A stretch of DNA of 64,000 bases, taken from NCBI RefSeq assembly GCF_014133895.1, contig NC_050730.1:186001-250000 (forward strand), read 5' to 3'. How positions within the stretch are numbered: position 1 is the first letter of the stretch; every line of letters starts with the position of its first letter. This DNA is from Torulaspora globosa (Eukaryota; Ascomycota; Saccharomycetes; Saccharomycetales; Saccharomycetaceae). Shown here one piece after another: positions 37,190 to 48,100 of the stretch. Below the pieces are notes generated by a model. That model had not been told where the DNA came from. It ran no database searches and saw nothing but the letters and a program-made list of their open reading frames with translations. Position numbers and translations under genes: made by a program.

Positions 37190-39690
37190 GTACTGCCTTA
37201 GACAAGAAGGAAGTTTCTCAAGAAATTGACATAAAGCCAGGTGAACGATTGCCAAGGATACCGCCGTACAGTCGATCCCCAACGGAGGAGAAACAGATTA
37301 AGAAAATTGTTCGTTGCTTGCTCTAGAAGGGATTCGTCGAACCGTCGAAAAGTCCCTACAGCTCACCAGTCGCGCTAGTTAAAAAGAACGATGGCTCGTA
37401 CCGTTTATGTGTGGACTACCGAGTCCTACTGAAGCCACGATCAAAGATCCATGGCAAAGGTAGGGAACTCCATCGAAGTTAGATCTCCACTCCGGTTATC
37501 ACCAAAGACCGGGCCAAAAGGAAGACGTCCCAAAGACTGCTTTCACCATTCCATAGTGGTAAATACCAATACCGAGTGATGTGTCTGGGTTAGTCAACGC
37601 GCGTCTAGCTATCTGGCTGACATCTTCCGTGATCTGCCGTTCGCCCTAGTGTACCTCGGTGACATCCTGGTAATATCAGCAACAGGAGGCGACACATCAA
37701 ACATTTCAATACGGTACCCAAAAGACCACCAGTTAATCGCAAGGACAGGAAGTGTAGATTCCTACAACCGGAATTGAGTTCCTGAGATACCACCTCTCCG
37801 AGCGTTGTATCCGACCAATAAAGGATAAGTGCAAAGCGATAACGCTATCCCTGAGTGCAGGACTTTACGGGACGCACAGCGATTCTTAGGAATGATAAAC
37901 TACTATCGGCGTTTTATTCCCCGGTGCTCAATGGTAGCACGACCACTGATAACATCACGAACTCAAGTTCAGACAGAGGCTTTCGAAGAATTTAAGAATC
38001 TACTTGTACCCTTGCACCTGATAAGCAATCCCGCTTAACGACAGATGCTATTAATCTAGGTCCCGGAGCGGTGTTAGAAGAAATGGAGAATAAGAAGGTA
38101 ACAGGCGTAGTTGGATATTTTTCGAAATCGACTCCAAGGCGCCCAAAACAACTACCCGGTAGGAGAGCTGGAGCTCTTGGGTATTATCGAAAGTCTACAC
38201 CACTTCAAATACTTGCTACACGGCAGAGACAGATCATATCTCACCATCAATGCGACTAGCAAGATGGCTAGACGAGTTGGCGGAATATGACATAGACCTA
38301 GAGTACCCTGATAATGTCGTGGCGGACGCCTTGTCAAAACATGTGGCGGTTAACGCAGTAGAACGCTTACCAACATTGGAACTATGGCAATGGGCCCCAA
38401 ACGTACGAAAAGAAGCGTATTAGGCCGCAATAATGTACATATTGGAACCAGAAAACAAGGCGACCAAACTGCAAACCAAGGATTGGCAACAATCGGTATC
38501 GAAACTGCGCCGATCACCACAAACCGTGCAACATTTTAACTCCACGAAGGTACTTTACGTTATGGCGAGCGTTACCGTGCACCAAACCCCAGATCCCCGA
38601 AGTCTTAGAAGTTTACCACGGTCATGTCCCGTTTGGCGGACATTACGGGCAATCCATCGCCTACAGCAAGTTTGCATAGAAAGGCCTGAGATGATGTTGT
38701 CAGTGCGCTGGTACGTCAAAAGTTGCCTCAATGCCAAAGCATGAAGAACTAGTAGAAATGCAACCAGGGCCCACTGTTGCCATTGCCGATCTTCAGCCGA
38801 TGGCTCGATATCTCAACGGATTTTGCCACAGACCTTCCACGAACGCTCCAAGGCTACGACATGATATTGATTGCGGTCTCTAGGTTCTCAAAGAGGGCGC
38901 ATTTCATCCCTGGTCAAAAGACCCTGGGCCCCCGCGGTGTAATAGACCTATTACACCGGTTTGTTTTCGCTTATCACGGCTTCCCACGGACCATAACGAT
39001 TGAGACATACGATTCTTGTCTAAGATGTTCAAAGAAACGACAGCTTGCCTGGGCATCCGGCTCATGAACCATCCCCAGACTGATGGCCGATCCGAGCGTA
39101 CGGTTCAAATCGTGAATCGCCTTTGAAGGACGTACACTACCATGGATCATGCGCAGTGGGATGCTTGGCTTCCCAGATTGAGTACGTATACAACTCGACA
39201 CCGACGAGGACTTCCCAGAAAACTCCTTTCGAAATTTACTGCGGCTACATACCGAATGAACCGGTGATCAACACGGCTGATGAGTTATCAGCAAGATCTT
39301 TTTGAGTCGTCGAATTCGCTCGTCATCTTAAGACAGTTACAGTGACCAAGGACTTTCTAGCGGCAGCGCAACACAGACAGCAGACCTCTTACAATAGCGG
39401 GAGAAAGGAAGTTACAACGAACTGGTTTTGCCGATTATAACCAAGAAGCACGGGGTATTCAACAGTAAATGGCTAAAGAAGCTTATGACTAGAGAAGGAC
39501 AGTACAACCAACGCCCTCCCATAGACAAACGCACAACGCTGAACAAGCATCAGCATATCATAGCCATTGTCGGACGATACGACCTGGACGGATACCATTG
39601 CAAGTTGCAATACGTGGGCCCCCACATCACGGAGTTACTCAGGTTCAGAACAGGACCAGGATTCCATAGGACACAGTCATAGCATAACTA
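37190..39690 (+). mobile_element. Decayed Ty3/gypsy-type retrotransposon, pol region only
   Basis: A degenerate forward-strand pol. Recognisable pieces in order: reverse transcriptase start with [19 protein letters not shown] and RLCVDYR (37340-37420, after an in-frame TAG at 37324), the polymerase motif changed from YLDD to YLGD at 37652-37663, and DAQRFLGMINYYRRFIPRCS (about 37870-37930). Then come RNase H (GVVGYFSKST, about 38100), an integrase zinc/core region (RWLDISTDFATDLP and FSKRAHFIPG, 38790-38920, then IEYVYNSTPTRTSQKTPFEI near 39180) and an integrase C-terminus (near 39600). Several frameshifts and stops separate them. Gag and protease are not seen, so the 5' part is lost. The order and motifs follow Saccharomyces Ty3. 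It cannot encode functional enzymes. Confidence 0.93.
39646..39687 (+). repeat. 42-bp repeat matching the segment just upstream of the secreted peptide gene
   Basis: Ungapped similarity of 35 of 42 bases to 36055-36096. It lies at the right end of the Ty3-like remnant. It may mark an LTR-derived end of the element or a shared leader sequence. Confidence 0.5.
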
Positions 39691-39959
39691 TATATCATGC
39701 TTGTTTTAGTCTACGAGAGCATTGCAGCTAGCCAGTCTTGCGGCACCAAGACATGGAAACGCTGGCCTGCTGCCAAGAGCGAGGAAAGGATCTAGAGAGG
39801 TAATCTGAGCTTATATATACCCATCGCTGGTCTAGCTTCTCTTTGTATGCTAATTTTCCATTCATATAAGAGCAGAAAAATTTCACATATTGCAAGATTG
39901 AGCTCATCGCACCTTGTGCTAAGCTCATCGCCGCCAGTTAGAACATCTCTGAGGGTGCA

Positions 39960-41414
39960 ATGGATGCCAAGAGGAAGCTTGATAGTTTGGAAGACCAGGA
40001 GGTCTCACTTCCTTCCAAAAAGAGTCGGCTGGAGGGAGGATCTGCTCAGTTCGATGGCAGGCGTAAGCAGAAGGAGACACATAGTCAGTTTTACGAATAT
40101 TCGCAAGTGATCCAGTTAGAACATGCTGTGACCAAATTCCTAGAGGCTTATAAATGTATCACGGAGCTTTCTCCCAACCTGAAAGCCTACAATGAAGTTC
40201 TGGAAAATCAGGACAAAGTGCCAGTGCAAATCCTGCAGGCATTGGCTCGCTATAAATTGAAGCTGGCGGCAGAGTTGAAATCTCTGCAGGAATTGGATAA
40301 ATCTCCGCTACTATCGGAGCTCATGGATTTTGAGTCGCGTTTTGAAGAGGATAAGCTGACGAGTCAACCGATTATTAGCGAGCTCAGTAAGAAGGATGTA
40401 AAGAAGTTGGTTGTCGGGAAGATCGATTACAAGGCGTCTGAAGGCAAAGACAGTAGTACAGAGGACGATGATGACAATGAGGACAGCTACGATCCGTCAT
40501 CCGCTGGTAAGCCACCAAGGGAAAATAAATGGCCTCCTAAGTTGCCTCAGATTAGAGATCCGGCAATCAGAGCCAGGGTGTTCATTCATAAATCCACGAT
40601 CAAGGATAAACTATATCTCAAAGAAACGGAAATGATCAACGCTCACAATGAAAGACTCGAGTTTTTGGGGGATTCTGTCTTGAACACAGTTATGACTATG
40701 ATCATCTACAATAAATTCCCACGCTTCACCGAAGGACAGTTATCAAAGCTCAGAATGAGCCTGGTGAGTAATGAGCGCATAAAGGCGTGGTCGTTTCTTT
40801 ACGGTTTCGACAAGCACTTGAAAACTAACTTCCAAGATAATGTGGCTTTCCAGCAGGGGAAACGAAAGTTATTTGCGGACGTTTTTGAAGCGTATATTGG
40901 CGGATTGATTGAGGATGATCCTAAACATAACATGCCAAAGGTTCGAAAATGGTTAAGTAAGCTGGCAAAACCGATTATAGAGGATGCAACTCAGAAGGAC
41001 ATTGACTTGGAATCGACGGATAATGTCGATTTGAATGCCAAAAGACAACTATACTCTCTGATTGGGTATGCTGCGTTGAACTTGCATTACGTTACCGTTA
41101 AAAGGCCCACTGCGGGTGATCCCAACACCGTTGTCGAATGTCGCATAGGGGATGGTACTACATTGGCCTCAGGAGCTGGTCGAAATGTCAAAATTGCTGG
41201 CTTAAGAGCTGCTCAAAACGTTCTTCGAAATAAACCACTTCTTGAGAAATATGCAAGCTTGCGTGCTGCGATCCCAAGGACAGAGTCAGTTGTGAAAAAG
41301 GATGAGTTAGCGAGAACAGGCAGCAGCTCAAATGTAAATAGAGATAAATCTCCATCGATGGGTCCATCAGGAGCCATTAAGTTAAGTTCAGAAGGTCAGT
41401 TTTTTATCGGCTGA
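39960..41414 (+). CDS. RNT1: Rnt1, nuclear RNase III
   Basis: A 484-residue double-strand-specific endoribonuclease that cleaves AGNN-tetraloop hairpins in pre-rRNA, snRNA and snoRNA precursors. An N-terminal domain is followed by the RNase III domain with signature [14 protein letters not shown] (about residues 228-241; catalytic acidic residues included) and a second acidic pair in [16 protein letters not shown]. The C-terminal dsRBD ([16 protein letters not shown] to [13 protein letters not shown]) and a Ser/Lys-rich nuclear-targeting tail follow. S. cerevisiae Rnt1 has 471 residues. It is convergent with ISW2 with a gap of 54 bp. It is the first conserved gene after the transposon-scarred region. 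Confidence 0.97.
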   Translation: MDAKRKLDSLEDQEVSLPSKKSRLEGGSAQFDGRRKQKETHSQFYEYSQVIQLEHAVTKFLEAYKCITELSPNLKAYNEVLENQDKVPVQILQALARYKLKLAAELKSLQELDKSPLLSELMDFESRFEEDKLTSQPIISELSKKDVKKLVVGKIDYKASEGKDSSTEDDDDNEDSYDPSSAGKPPRENKWPPKLPQIRDPAIRARVFIHKSTIKDKLYLKETEMINAHNERLEFLGDSVLNTVMTMIIYNKFPRFTEGQLSKLRMSLVSNERIKAWSFLYGFDKHLKTNFQDNVAFQQGKRKLFADVFEAYIGGLIEDDPKHNMPKVRKWLSKLAKPIIEDATQKDIDLESTDNVDLNAKRQLYSLIGYAALNLHYVTVKRPTAGDPNTVVECRIGDGTTLASGAGRNVKIAGLRAAQNVLRNKPLLEKYASLRAAIPRTESVVKKDELARTGSSSNVNRDKSPSMGPSGAIKLSSEGQFFIG

Positions 41415-41468
41415 TCTTGGCGTTTATAGACCTAATGCATAGTTTACTTAAAACGTCTCTGAGCTGCG

Positions 41469-44400
41469 CTACGACAAATGATCAGCGGAGCCAGATCTGG
41501 TCTTCTTCAACGGGGGTTCCATGGATTGCGTTAGACGGTTGGCGTCGCTCGGATCATGCGAACTGACTCCATCTTCTCTTCCTTGTACCTTCAACCTCTT
41601 CTTCTTTAGAGCATCTGGAGACTCATATTCCCTGGTTATCATAGTCAAAAGAGTATTCGATCTCTTGGACAAATCATGCAGAGATCTTGTTTTAATGAAC
41701 CAGTCGAATGTAAACAAATTACTCGCCATAATCTCCTGTTTTAATTTATCGTATAATTTGTCCGCAAACAGTCCGTACTTGCTCAAGGTCAATAGTATAA
41801 ATTTGTCTTCAAGAGTGTTGTACGTTCTTCTCGCATTGTTCGGTGGATACACGATAGTCATTTCATGCAAAGGATAGTTGTACTGTTGTACTTTTCGCCG
41901 TAACAAGGCCTCTTGGTGCTTTAACCTTTCATTTTTCTTTTCACCATTTTCTATAGTAGCCAGGTACTTTTCATATCCATTTATTTCTCTGTACCGCTCC
42001 CAAAATGTTTTGAAATATCTTTTGACTTCTTGAGGATCCTTGGTTCCGATAGACTGGCTTATCATATCGATATTGTCTCTTCCAAATTTAGCGCATGCGC
42101 TAACAAAAGACATTAGATCACGCTTCGTCCAATTGGTGAAAGCTTGAGAAATGAGATGCTGCTTTTTCTCTTCGTCATCGCTACTGAAATCCTCGGCGTT
42201 GTTGATTTCTGCCTGCATTTCATCGATTAATTTTTTGGTTTCCTCATCGTACTCCCTATCTTCAGCTTCGTCATCTTCCGTTTCCCGCCAGTTGTCCCCA
42301 TCAATTTTGTCTCTTATATCATATATGGTTACCTTATAATTTGTCTTTCTTTTGAAGGAAAGTTGCTCTTTCTTCTGAAGCAGTTCCAGCTCCTGAGGAA
42401 AGAATTGAAAGTCCTGTCCCTGAACATACTTAGGGGGTCGTGGCGCTCTTGGTTGAGGTGTCGACTTAACGGAGGGCTTTTGTGAGCCCTTTTGGTTGCC
42501 GCCAATGATCTCCTTGTAGTAGTCATCGACTGAATACGTTTGCTGTTCTCTCCTCCTTTCCCTTCTCGACGGATTGATCCACTCAGTCACTTTGTCCTCT
42601 GATTTCTTTTGGAAATTTTTACCGTTCCATTCGTATGCGGATTGGTTTTCCATGCCATTAAACTTCTGTAGATCATCCAAGCCCAGAGCCTGGTATTTTG
42701 CATTGAGCTCCTTGGTCTTTCTATCGCCCTTTTTGAGAATTTCCTCAATGTCTTCGTCCACGCTTATGTTAGAAGACTTCTTCTCGAACATGTCTTTTGC
42801 ACCGTACTGTATCATCTCTAACAAATCATCCTTATTATTGCCCACATTTGGTGTCTTTTTACCGGAACCTTGCTGAATAACCAGCTGATCAAGTCGTAAT
42901 TTTTGAGCTGCCCTTTCGATGACCTTTTCCTCGATAGCGTTTTCTGTAACGAATCTGTACACATGAACTTGCTTCTTTTGTCCAATTCTATGAGCCCTAT
43001 CCATGGCTTGCAGATCGGCTTGCGGGTTCCAGTCAGAATCATATAATATAACGGTATCAGCAGTAACCAAGTTTATACCAAGGCCACCAGCCCTGGTAGT
43101 GAGTAAGAAGATAAATTTGCTCGACTCTGGCCCGTTGAAGTCGTCAATGGCCTCTATACGTTCCTCGTGGGATGTAGACCCATCGATTCGGCAGTAATCG
43201 TAGTCTCTGAAATAGCAGTAGTCTTCAAGAATATCCAGCAGTCTTGACATTTGACTAAAAATGAGTACTCTTGAGCCCTTTTCCTTTAATCGCTTCAGCA
43301 ACTTATCTAGAACGATCATCTTTCCCGCGTTGAAAATAAGGTGTTCATCAGTAGTATAAGGCGGGCCTGGTTCGGCACCTTCAAATAGATAAGGATGGTT
43401 GCAGCATTTCCTCAGTTGCATCACGATGTTCAACAATCTAGTCTTACCTTCACGCTTCCCTACAGCTCCATTGACCGCATCTATGTCCTTCTCAAGCAGA
43501 GATTTGTACCAGTGTATTTGCATTTCTGTCATGCCCACATATAGGTTGGTCTCAATTTTCGGCAGCAGAGATTTTTCGACATCAGCTTTCACCCTTCTAA
43601 GCAGGAAAGGGTTCAACACAGTGTGCAGCTGCTGCACAACGACGTCCTGATCCTCTTCACTGTTGTTCTGCTCAAACCATTCATCGAAGACCGCTGAATC
43701 TCCAAAAACATCAGGTAACAGAAAGTTGAGCAGAGCCCAAAGTTCATGCAGGTTATTCTGAAGTGGCGTCCCTGTTATTAGTAAACGATTCTTGGAATAA
43801 AATAATCTGATGATTTGAGAAAGAGCACTCTGCTCGTTCTTTATACGGTGAGCTTCATCAATAATGATGTATTGCCAGGCAATCCTCTTTAGCGTGCTCT
43901 TTTCCTTTATGACCATCTCATAAGACGTTATCAGTACGTCAAACTTTGCTTGCAGAATCACATCTTGTAGAATTTCCTGTCTAGCTTCCTTATCGCCATG
44001 TAGCACTATAGCATTGACATCCGGAGTCCATTTGGCAAACTCTCGCCTCCAGTTATCCAGCGTCGACTTTGGTACAATGGCCAGGAATGGCCCGTCGACG
44101 CCCCTGATGTATCTCAGATATCCCAAGAACGAGATTGTCTGCAAAGTCTTCCCTAACCCCATTTCATCTGCAAGAATGCCGGAGAGCTTGTTTTCATGCA
44201 GCGAGATCAACCAGTTCAAACCTTGAATTTGGTAGTCCCGCAATTTCCCGTGCCGGATGTACGAAGGCGATTCCGAGATAAAATTCGGGTCCTCAAGATC
44301 TTCATCTCCTTCATTCGCCTCTCCGGCCATCAGCTCTGCGTCCTCTTCTTTTTCGCTTTTCCTGTGGTGGCGAGACCCGTCACCACTGTTCTTCCTCCTT

Positions 44401-44751
44401 TTCGTCCCCGAGTCCAAACCTTTCAAAAGCTTCTGTATCTTCTTATCCTGTTTGGCCCTAAGGCTTATAAAATGCCGAAACAAATCCGTCAGGCTGAGCA
44501 AGTGTCTAAATCTCTTGTACGTGTCATTTTTATCTCTCTGCTTAGCCAACTTAGGGTCAATATCTAAAATGAACGCTGCCCGTCTTTTTTTCCAATAATC
44601 TGCATCCTTTCCCATGCTGTTCTGTGATAGATTGCAATCGTTAGTAACTTAGGACCTAATAATCGCCAGAATACTCATTCTAAAGGCGGTTCAGTGCAAC
44701 ACAAATAATGTGAACCCGATCCTATTAACATACATCATATTCTTGTTCCAT
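41469..44751 (-). CDS. ISW2: Isw2 chromatin-remodelling ATPase, probably with a 112-nt 5' intron
   Basis: An ISWI-type Snf2 ATPase that slides nucleosomes to repress early meiotic and other genes. The long ORF from 44615 encodes 1048 residues: helicase motif [12 protein letters not shown], motif II DEAH, motif VI-type MDRAHRIGQ, and C-terminal HAND, SANT ([19 protein letters not shown]) and SLIDE ([17 protein letters not shown]) domains. [16 protein letters not shown] identifies Isw2 rather than Isw1. Upstream, a perfect GTATGT (44733-44728), TACTAAC (44646-44640) and CAG (44624-44622) would define an intron. A six-codon exon 1 (ATG at 44751, MEQEYD) would join in frame to [10 protein letters not shown]. 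The feature span includes this inferred exon; without splicing the gene is 41469-44615. Confidence 0.93.
44622..44733 (-). other. Candidate spliceosomal intron in ISW2
   Basis: 112 nt with all three yeast consensus signals on the reverse strand: GTATGT donor at 44733-44728, TACTAAC branch site at 44646-44640, and CACAG acceptor ending at 44622, 19 nt after the branch adenosine. Reading frame is kept across the junction (exon 1 is 18 nt from the ATG at 44751). If unspliced, the upstream ATG gives an 8-codon uORF ending in TAA just inside the intron. S. cerevisiae ISW2 has no intron as far as I know, so this is an inference from signals alone. Confidence 0.55.
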
Positions 44752-45105
44752 CACCGGTCTGCCAATGAGCCAATTACCACTATAGCAAGCTTAAAGTATT
44801 CAAATTCCTGTAATCAAACCCTTCGGACAGCTATCTTTTCAGTTTTCGTTTCTAGACGCAAAGCCGCTGATTAATAGATGATTTGATGGTCGTACTTAAA
44901 CGTTTTGCCACTCGATATCCTTCACTATCATCCATCGTAAGGGATCAGCCTAGCATTATAGATGTGTCGCTGACTCTATATGGTACTTCTTACCTGGCCC
45001 ATAGTGAAAATCTCACATAGTAACCGCTCCAGGTCACGTGGAACAAGTAGTCAAAACTATAAGAAATGAATTATTGCTGTATTGCAGCGATGAGCTGTGT
45101 TGATT
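44752..45105. other. Intergenic region upstream of ISW2
   Basis: A 354-bp spacer between two reverse-strand genes. It contains a CACGTG E-box within GTCACGTG at 45033-45040 and no ORF of note. S. cerevisiae has BIL1 close to ISW2; I could not recognise it here. Confidence 0.45.
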
Positions 45106-48100
45106 CTACTCAGGATATAGTGTAATCTGGTCTGTCTCGGTGGATTTGTGCTTGCTTTGAAATTTGAGCTTCAGTTTTCTGTTGGTTTTCTTGGTGGGTG
45201 TTTGATTGGTGATAAAGTCCGGCAGACTGTCATCAGCCTTGTATAATGCCTTAAGACTGTCTTTTGAGCGCTGATTGTCGGTTCTTAATTGCTTCTGAAT
45301 CTTGGAGCTTTCAAGTTCGAACCATTTTTCGAACTGCTGGGCTGCTAGTCTCTCTTCAAGCGTAGGCTTTCTCGTGGTTGCCGCAGCTTCCTGTTTGCTA
45401 GGGCTGGGGACGTATGGCTGGACGTTGGCCCAGGTTCCATGGCTGCGTACTTCGCTGGAGGCGCTGGGTCCCAAGCTCCAGGTCTCTTTGGCTTTCTCTT
45501 TTTTCGTCTTGCCTAGTGTGGTAGCAAGGTCGCTGTCATATAGCGAGGGCAGCGACTTTTTTCTTCGAGCCGGAGCGTGCCCAGTAGTTGCAGCACTAGC
45601 CTTGGCCGCGGAGCCGTTGCCCCAAGTGAGTTTTCTCTCGCCATCTCGCGGTTTCTGTGCGGCAGTAGACAGCTGCTGGAGTCTCTGCTTCTGGCTGCCT
45701 TTCTTGAAAGATTTTCTGATCTTGGCAACTGAGGAGTCGCCTTCCACAGGGACTGCGGGGGATTTCCTGCTCGCCATAAGGGACGGCAGCTTCTCACTGT
45801 CACTCTCATTGGCGGAATGAATGACGACTTTGCCTGGAGGCGATGAATCTTGGGTCGCGAGGTCAGTCGGAGGTTGTGTCTGTGACGAAGTACGGCGCTT
45901 GCTCTTCTTGACAACCTCTATAAACTCGTCATTATCATCAACCGCTGTGCTGCTATCGCTCATTCGGTGAGACGTTGTCCAAGCAGCCTTTGGCTCTTCG
46001 AGAGCAGCTATCTTTGACTTTTGAATGAATGAGGACTTGCGGCTTTTCTCAAATCCTTGAGTGGAAGATTTCCTCCTATTTGATGGCTTGACCTCGGATG
46101 TGAGATCAATCACTGGTTGGAACGTCCTTTGAGGATCCACGAACCGCTCATTGAAGGCGTTCAGATTAGTGCTGAAGAGTCCTATCCAGTCAATATCTTG
46201 TTCATACCAAGCTAACTGGCCATGGGCCGCTTGTTCTGACCGTATTTTCATTAAAGTGTTCTCCAAAAGTTCCCAAATTTCTGAATCGAAATGCTCTTCC
46301 ACAAGATCCAGATTGTCCTTGGAAAATAATATTCCAATATGTAAACAGATGAACCAACAGCAATTCTGAGCTAACAACCGACTGTTAGAAAGAACTGCGT
46401 TTATTAACATCGGAACGACCGTCCCACCGTTGATGAAGGAGGCCGCCAAGCTCTCCGTATAGTTCTTCAGCTGCTCTAAATTCAGTGCGTCACAAAGGCA
46501 AAGCATATCCAAGAAGAACTGCACCTTCTCTGAATAGTGTTCCTTACGTATTGGTTCGTAGATTCTGTCGTAAGGGAGCCCGTAAAGGTATCTGAGGATG
46601 CAGTTAACATTTTCTACCGTTGCGTGTTCAAAATTCTTCAGATTCACTGGAACCGGTACAAACTCATCGCTTGAATGCCAATTTCTCTCCAAGAACGTCT
46701 TTAACGTGGAACTTCTCAGAATCAAAACCACAGAATGACAATAAGTGATCCCATCTCTAAGTATTAATTCGGTATCTGGCTTAGTCGAGTCTTCACGTTT
46801 ACTTTCCCAAATGTGAGACCAAGAATCTTCGATGAAGGGCCTGCCAGATTTGTTTTTAGGAGAAACCGGAGTCTTGGCCACATATTCTGGATTATGTTCT
46901 AGGGCGCCCTCAAGAGCATAAGCGAGATTTGCCAGATGATAGCTTTCTAAAAAGTTTAATAGAAACTTCAACGCCCGCTGATTTGTTGGCCTAACGTCGG
47001 TATAAAAAAAGTGTACAACCTCTTTCAAAATCTCAGCATAGTCTATGTTATCAGAACCAGAATCAGATCTGTCAACCAAAAGCAACCAGGAGCCATCATA
47101 TAGGTTACGATCGTAGTCCCATGAGAATTTTAGGCTGTCGTATTCGAAATCGCCAGGGCCGATCGGGAGCCTCCTCAGTAATTTCGGACATCTCATGCCA
47201 ATAATAGATATGTGGCACTTACAAATCAGTTTTCTTGTGGCACTATCTAGAAACTTGACGTCGAATTTGCTTCCGTTTTCGTCTGCCTGATCTAGTGAAG
47301 CTGTGCCTTTCTGGTAAAAGGAGGCCAAAGAATAACCTTCTTTGATCAACTTCTTAGATCCATCATTTTCGCCCGTTTCAATGCAAAATTGGTGGTTAGT
47401 CATGCAACCATTGACTGGCAGGTCGAAATCGTCGAAATCACTGCGGTCTCCCGAAACCCTGTTCTTCGGTGAACACTTGGCAAAGTCGTAAAGAAGTCTG
47501 TTCTTGGGACATAGCATTGGAACATTCATGGTTTCATCTTTGATGATCCCAAAAGATGCAAAGGAAGGATCACAAGCGACAGATATGGCGCGACCGCTAA
47601 TTAACTTGCCACTATACATTTTTTCTGGTGTGGAACCGAAGCCCTTGTTAGTGAAGACCTCCCCATTCACCGTGCAAACTATCAAATGGCCCTTGGAGCT
47701 AACGCTGAAATCCATGCATTTCCTATTCTCGAAGTTAGGTGCCCAATAGAGTGTCACAGGCAAAGTGTTTGAAAATTTGGTCCAAAGTTTTACTGACTCG
47801 TCCTTTACAGTCACGATTCCAATCCTACCACAACTGTATTTGAAACATATGTTGTTTCCGTAAATGTTGCTGCATTTCATCTCAACAACTGTGCTGGGAA
47901 TCTCTCTTGGAGTGAAGTGGTCAAAAGCGTCAACGTTTTTAAGCGTTTTGGCTCGCGGCGAGGGAATCTTGAACAATCTTGTCGTGTAGTTAGTGTATAC
48001 CATGAGAGTGTTTGTTTGGAATCGCACAAAAGTGGCAAATTCTGTGCAGACAACTTGATCGATCGGCAACTTCGAGCAGTTTACTATGATCGGCACAGTT

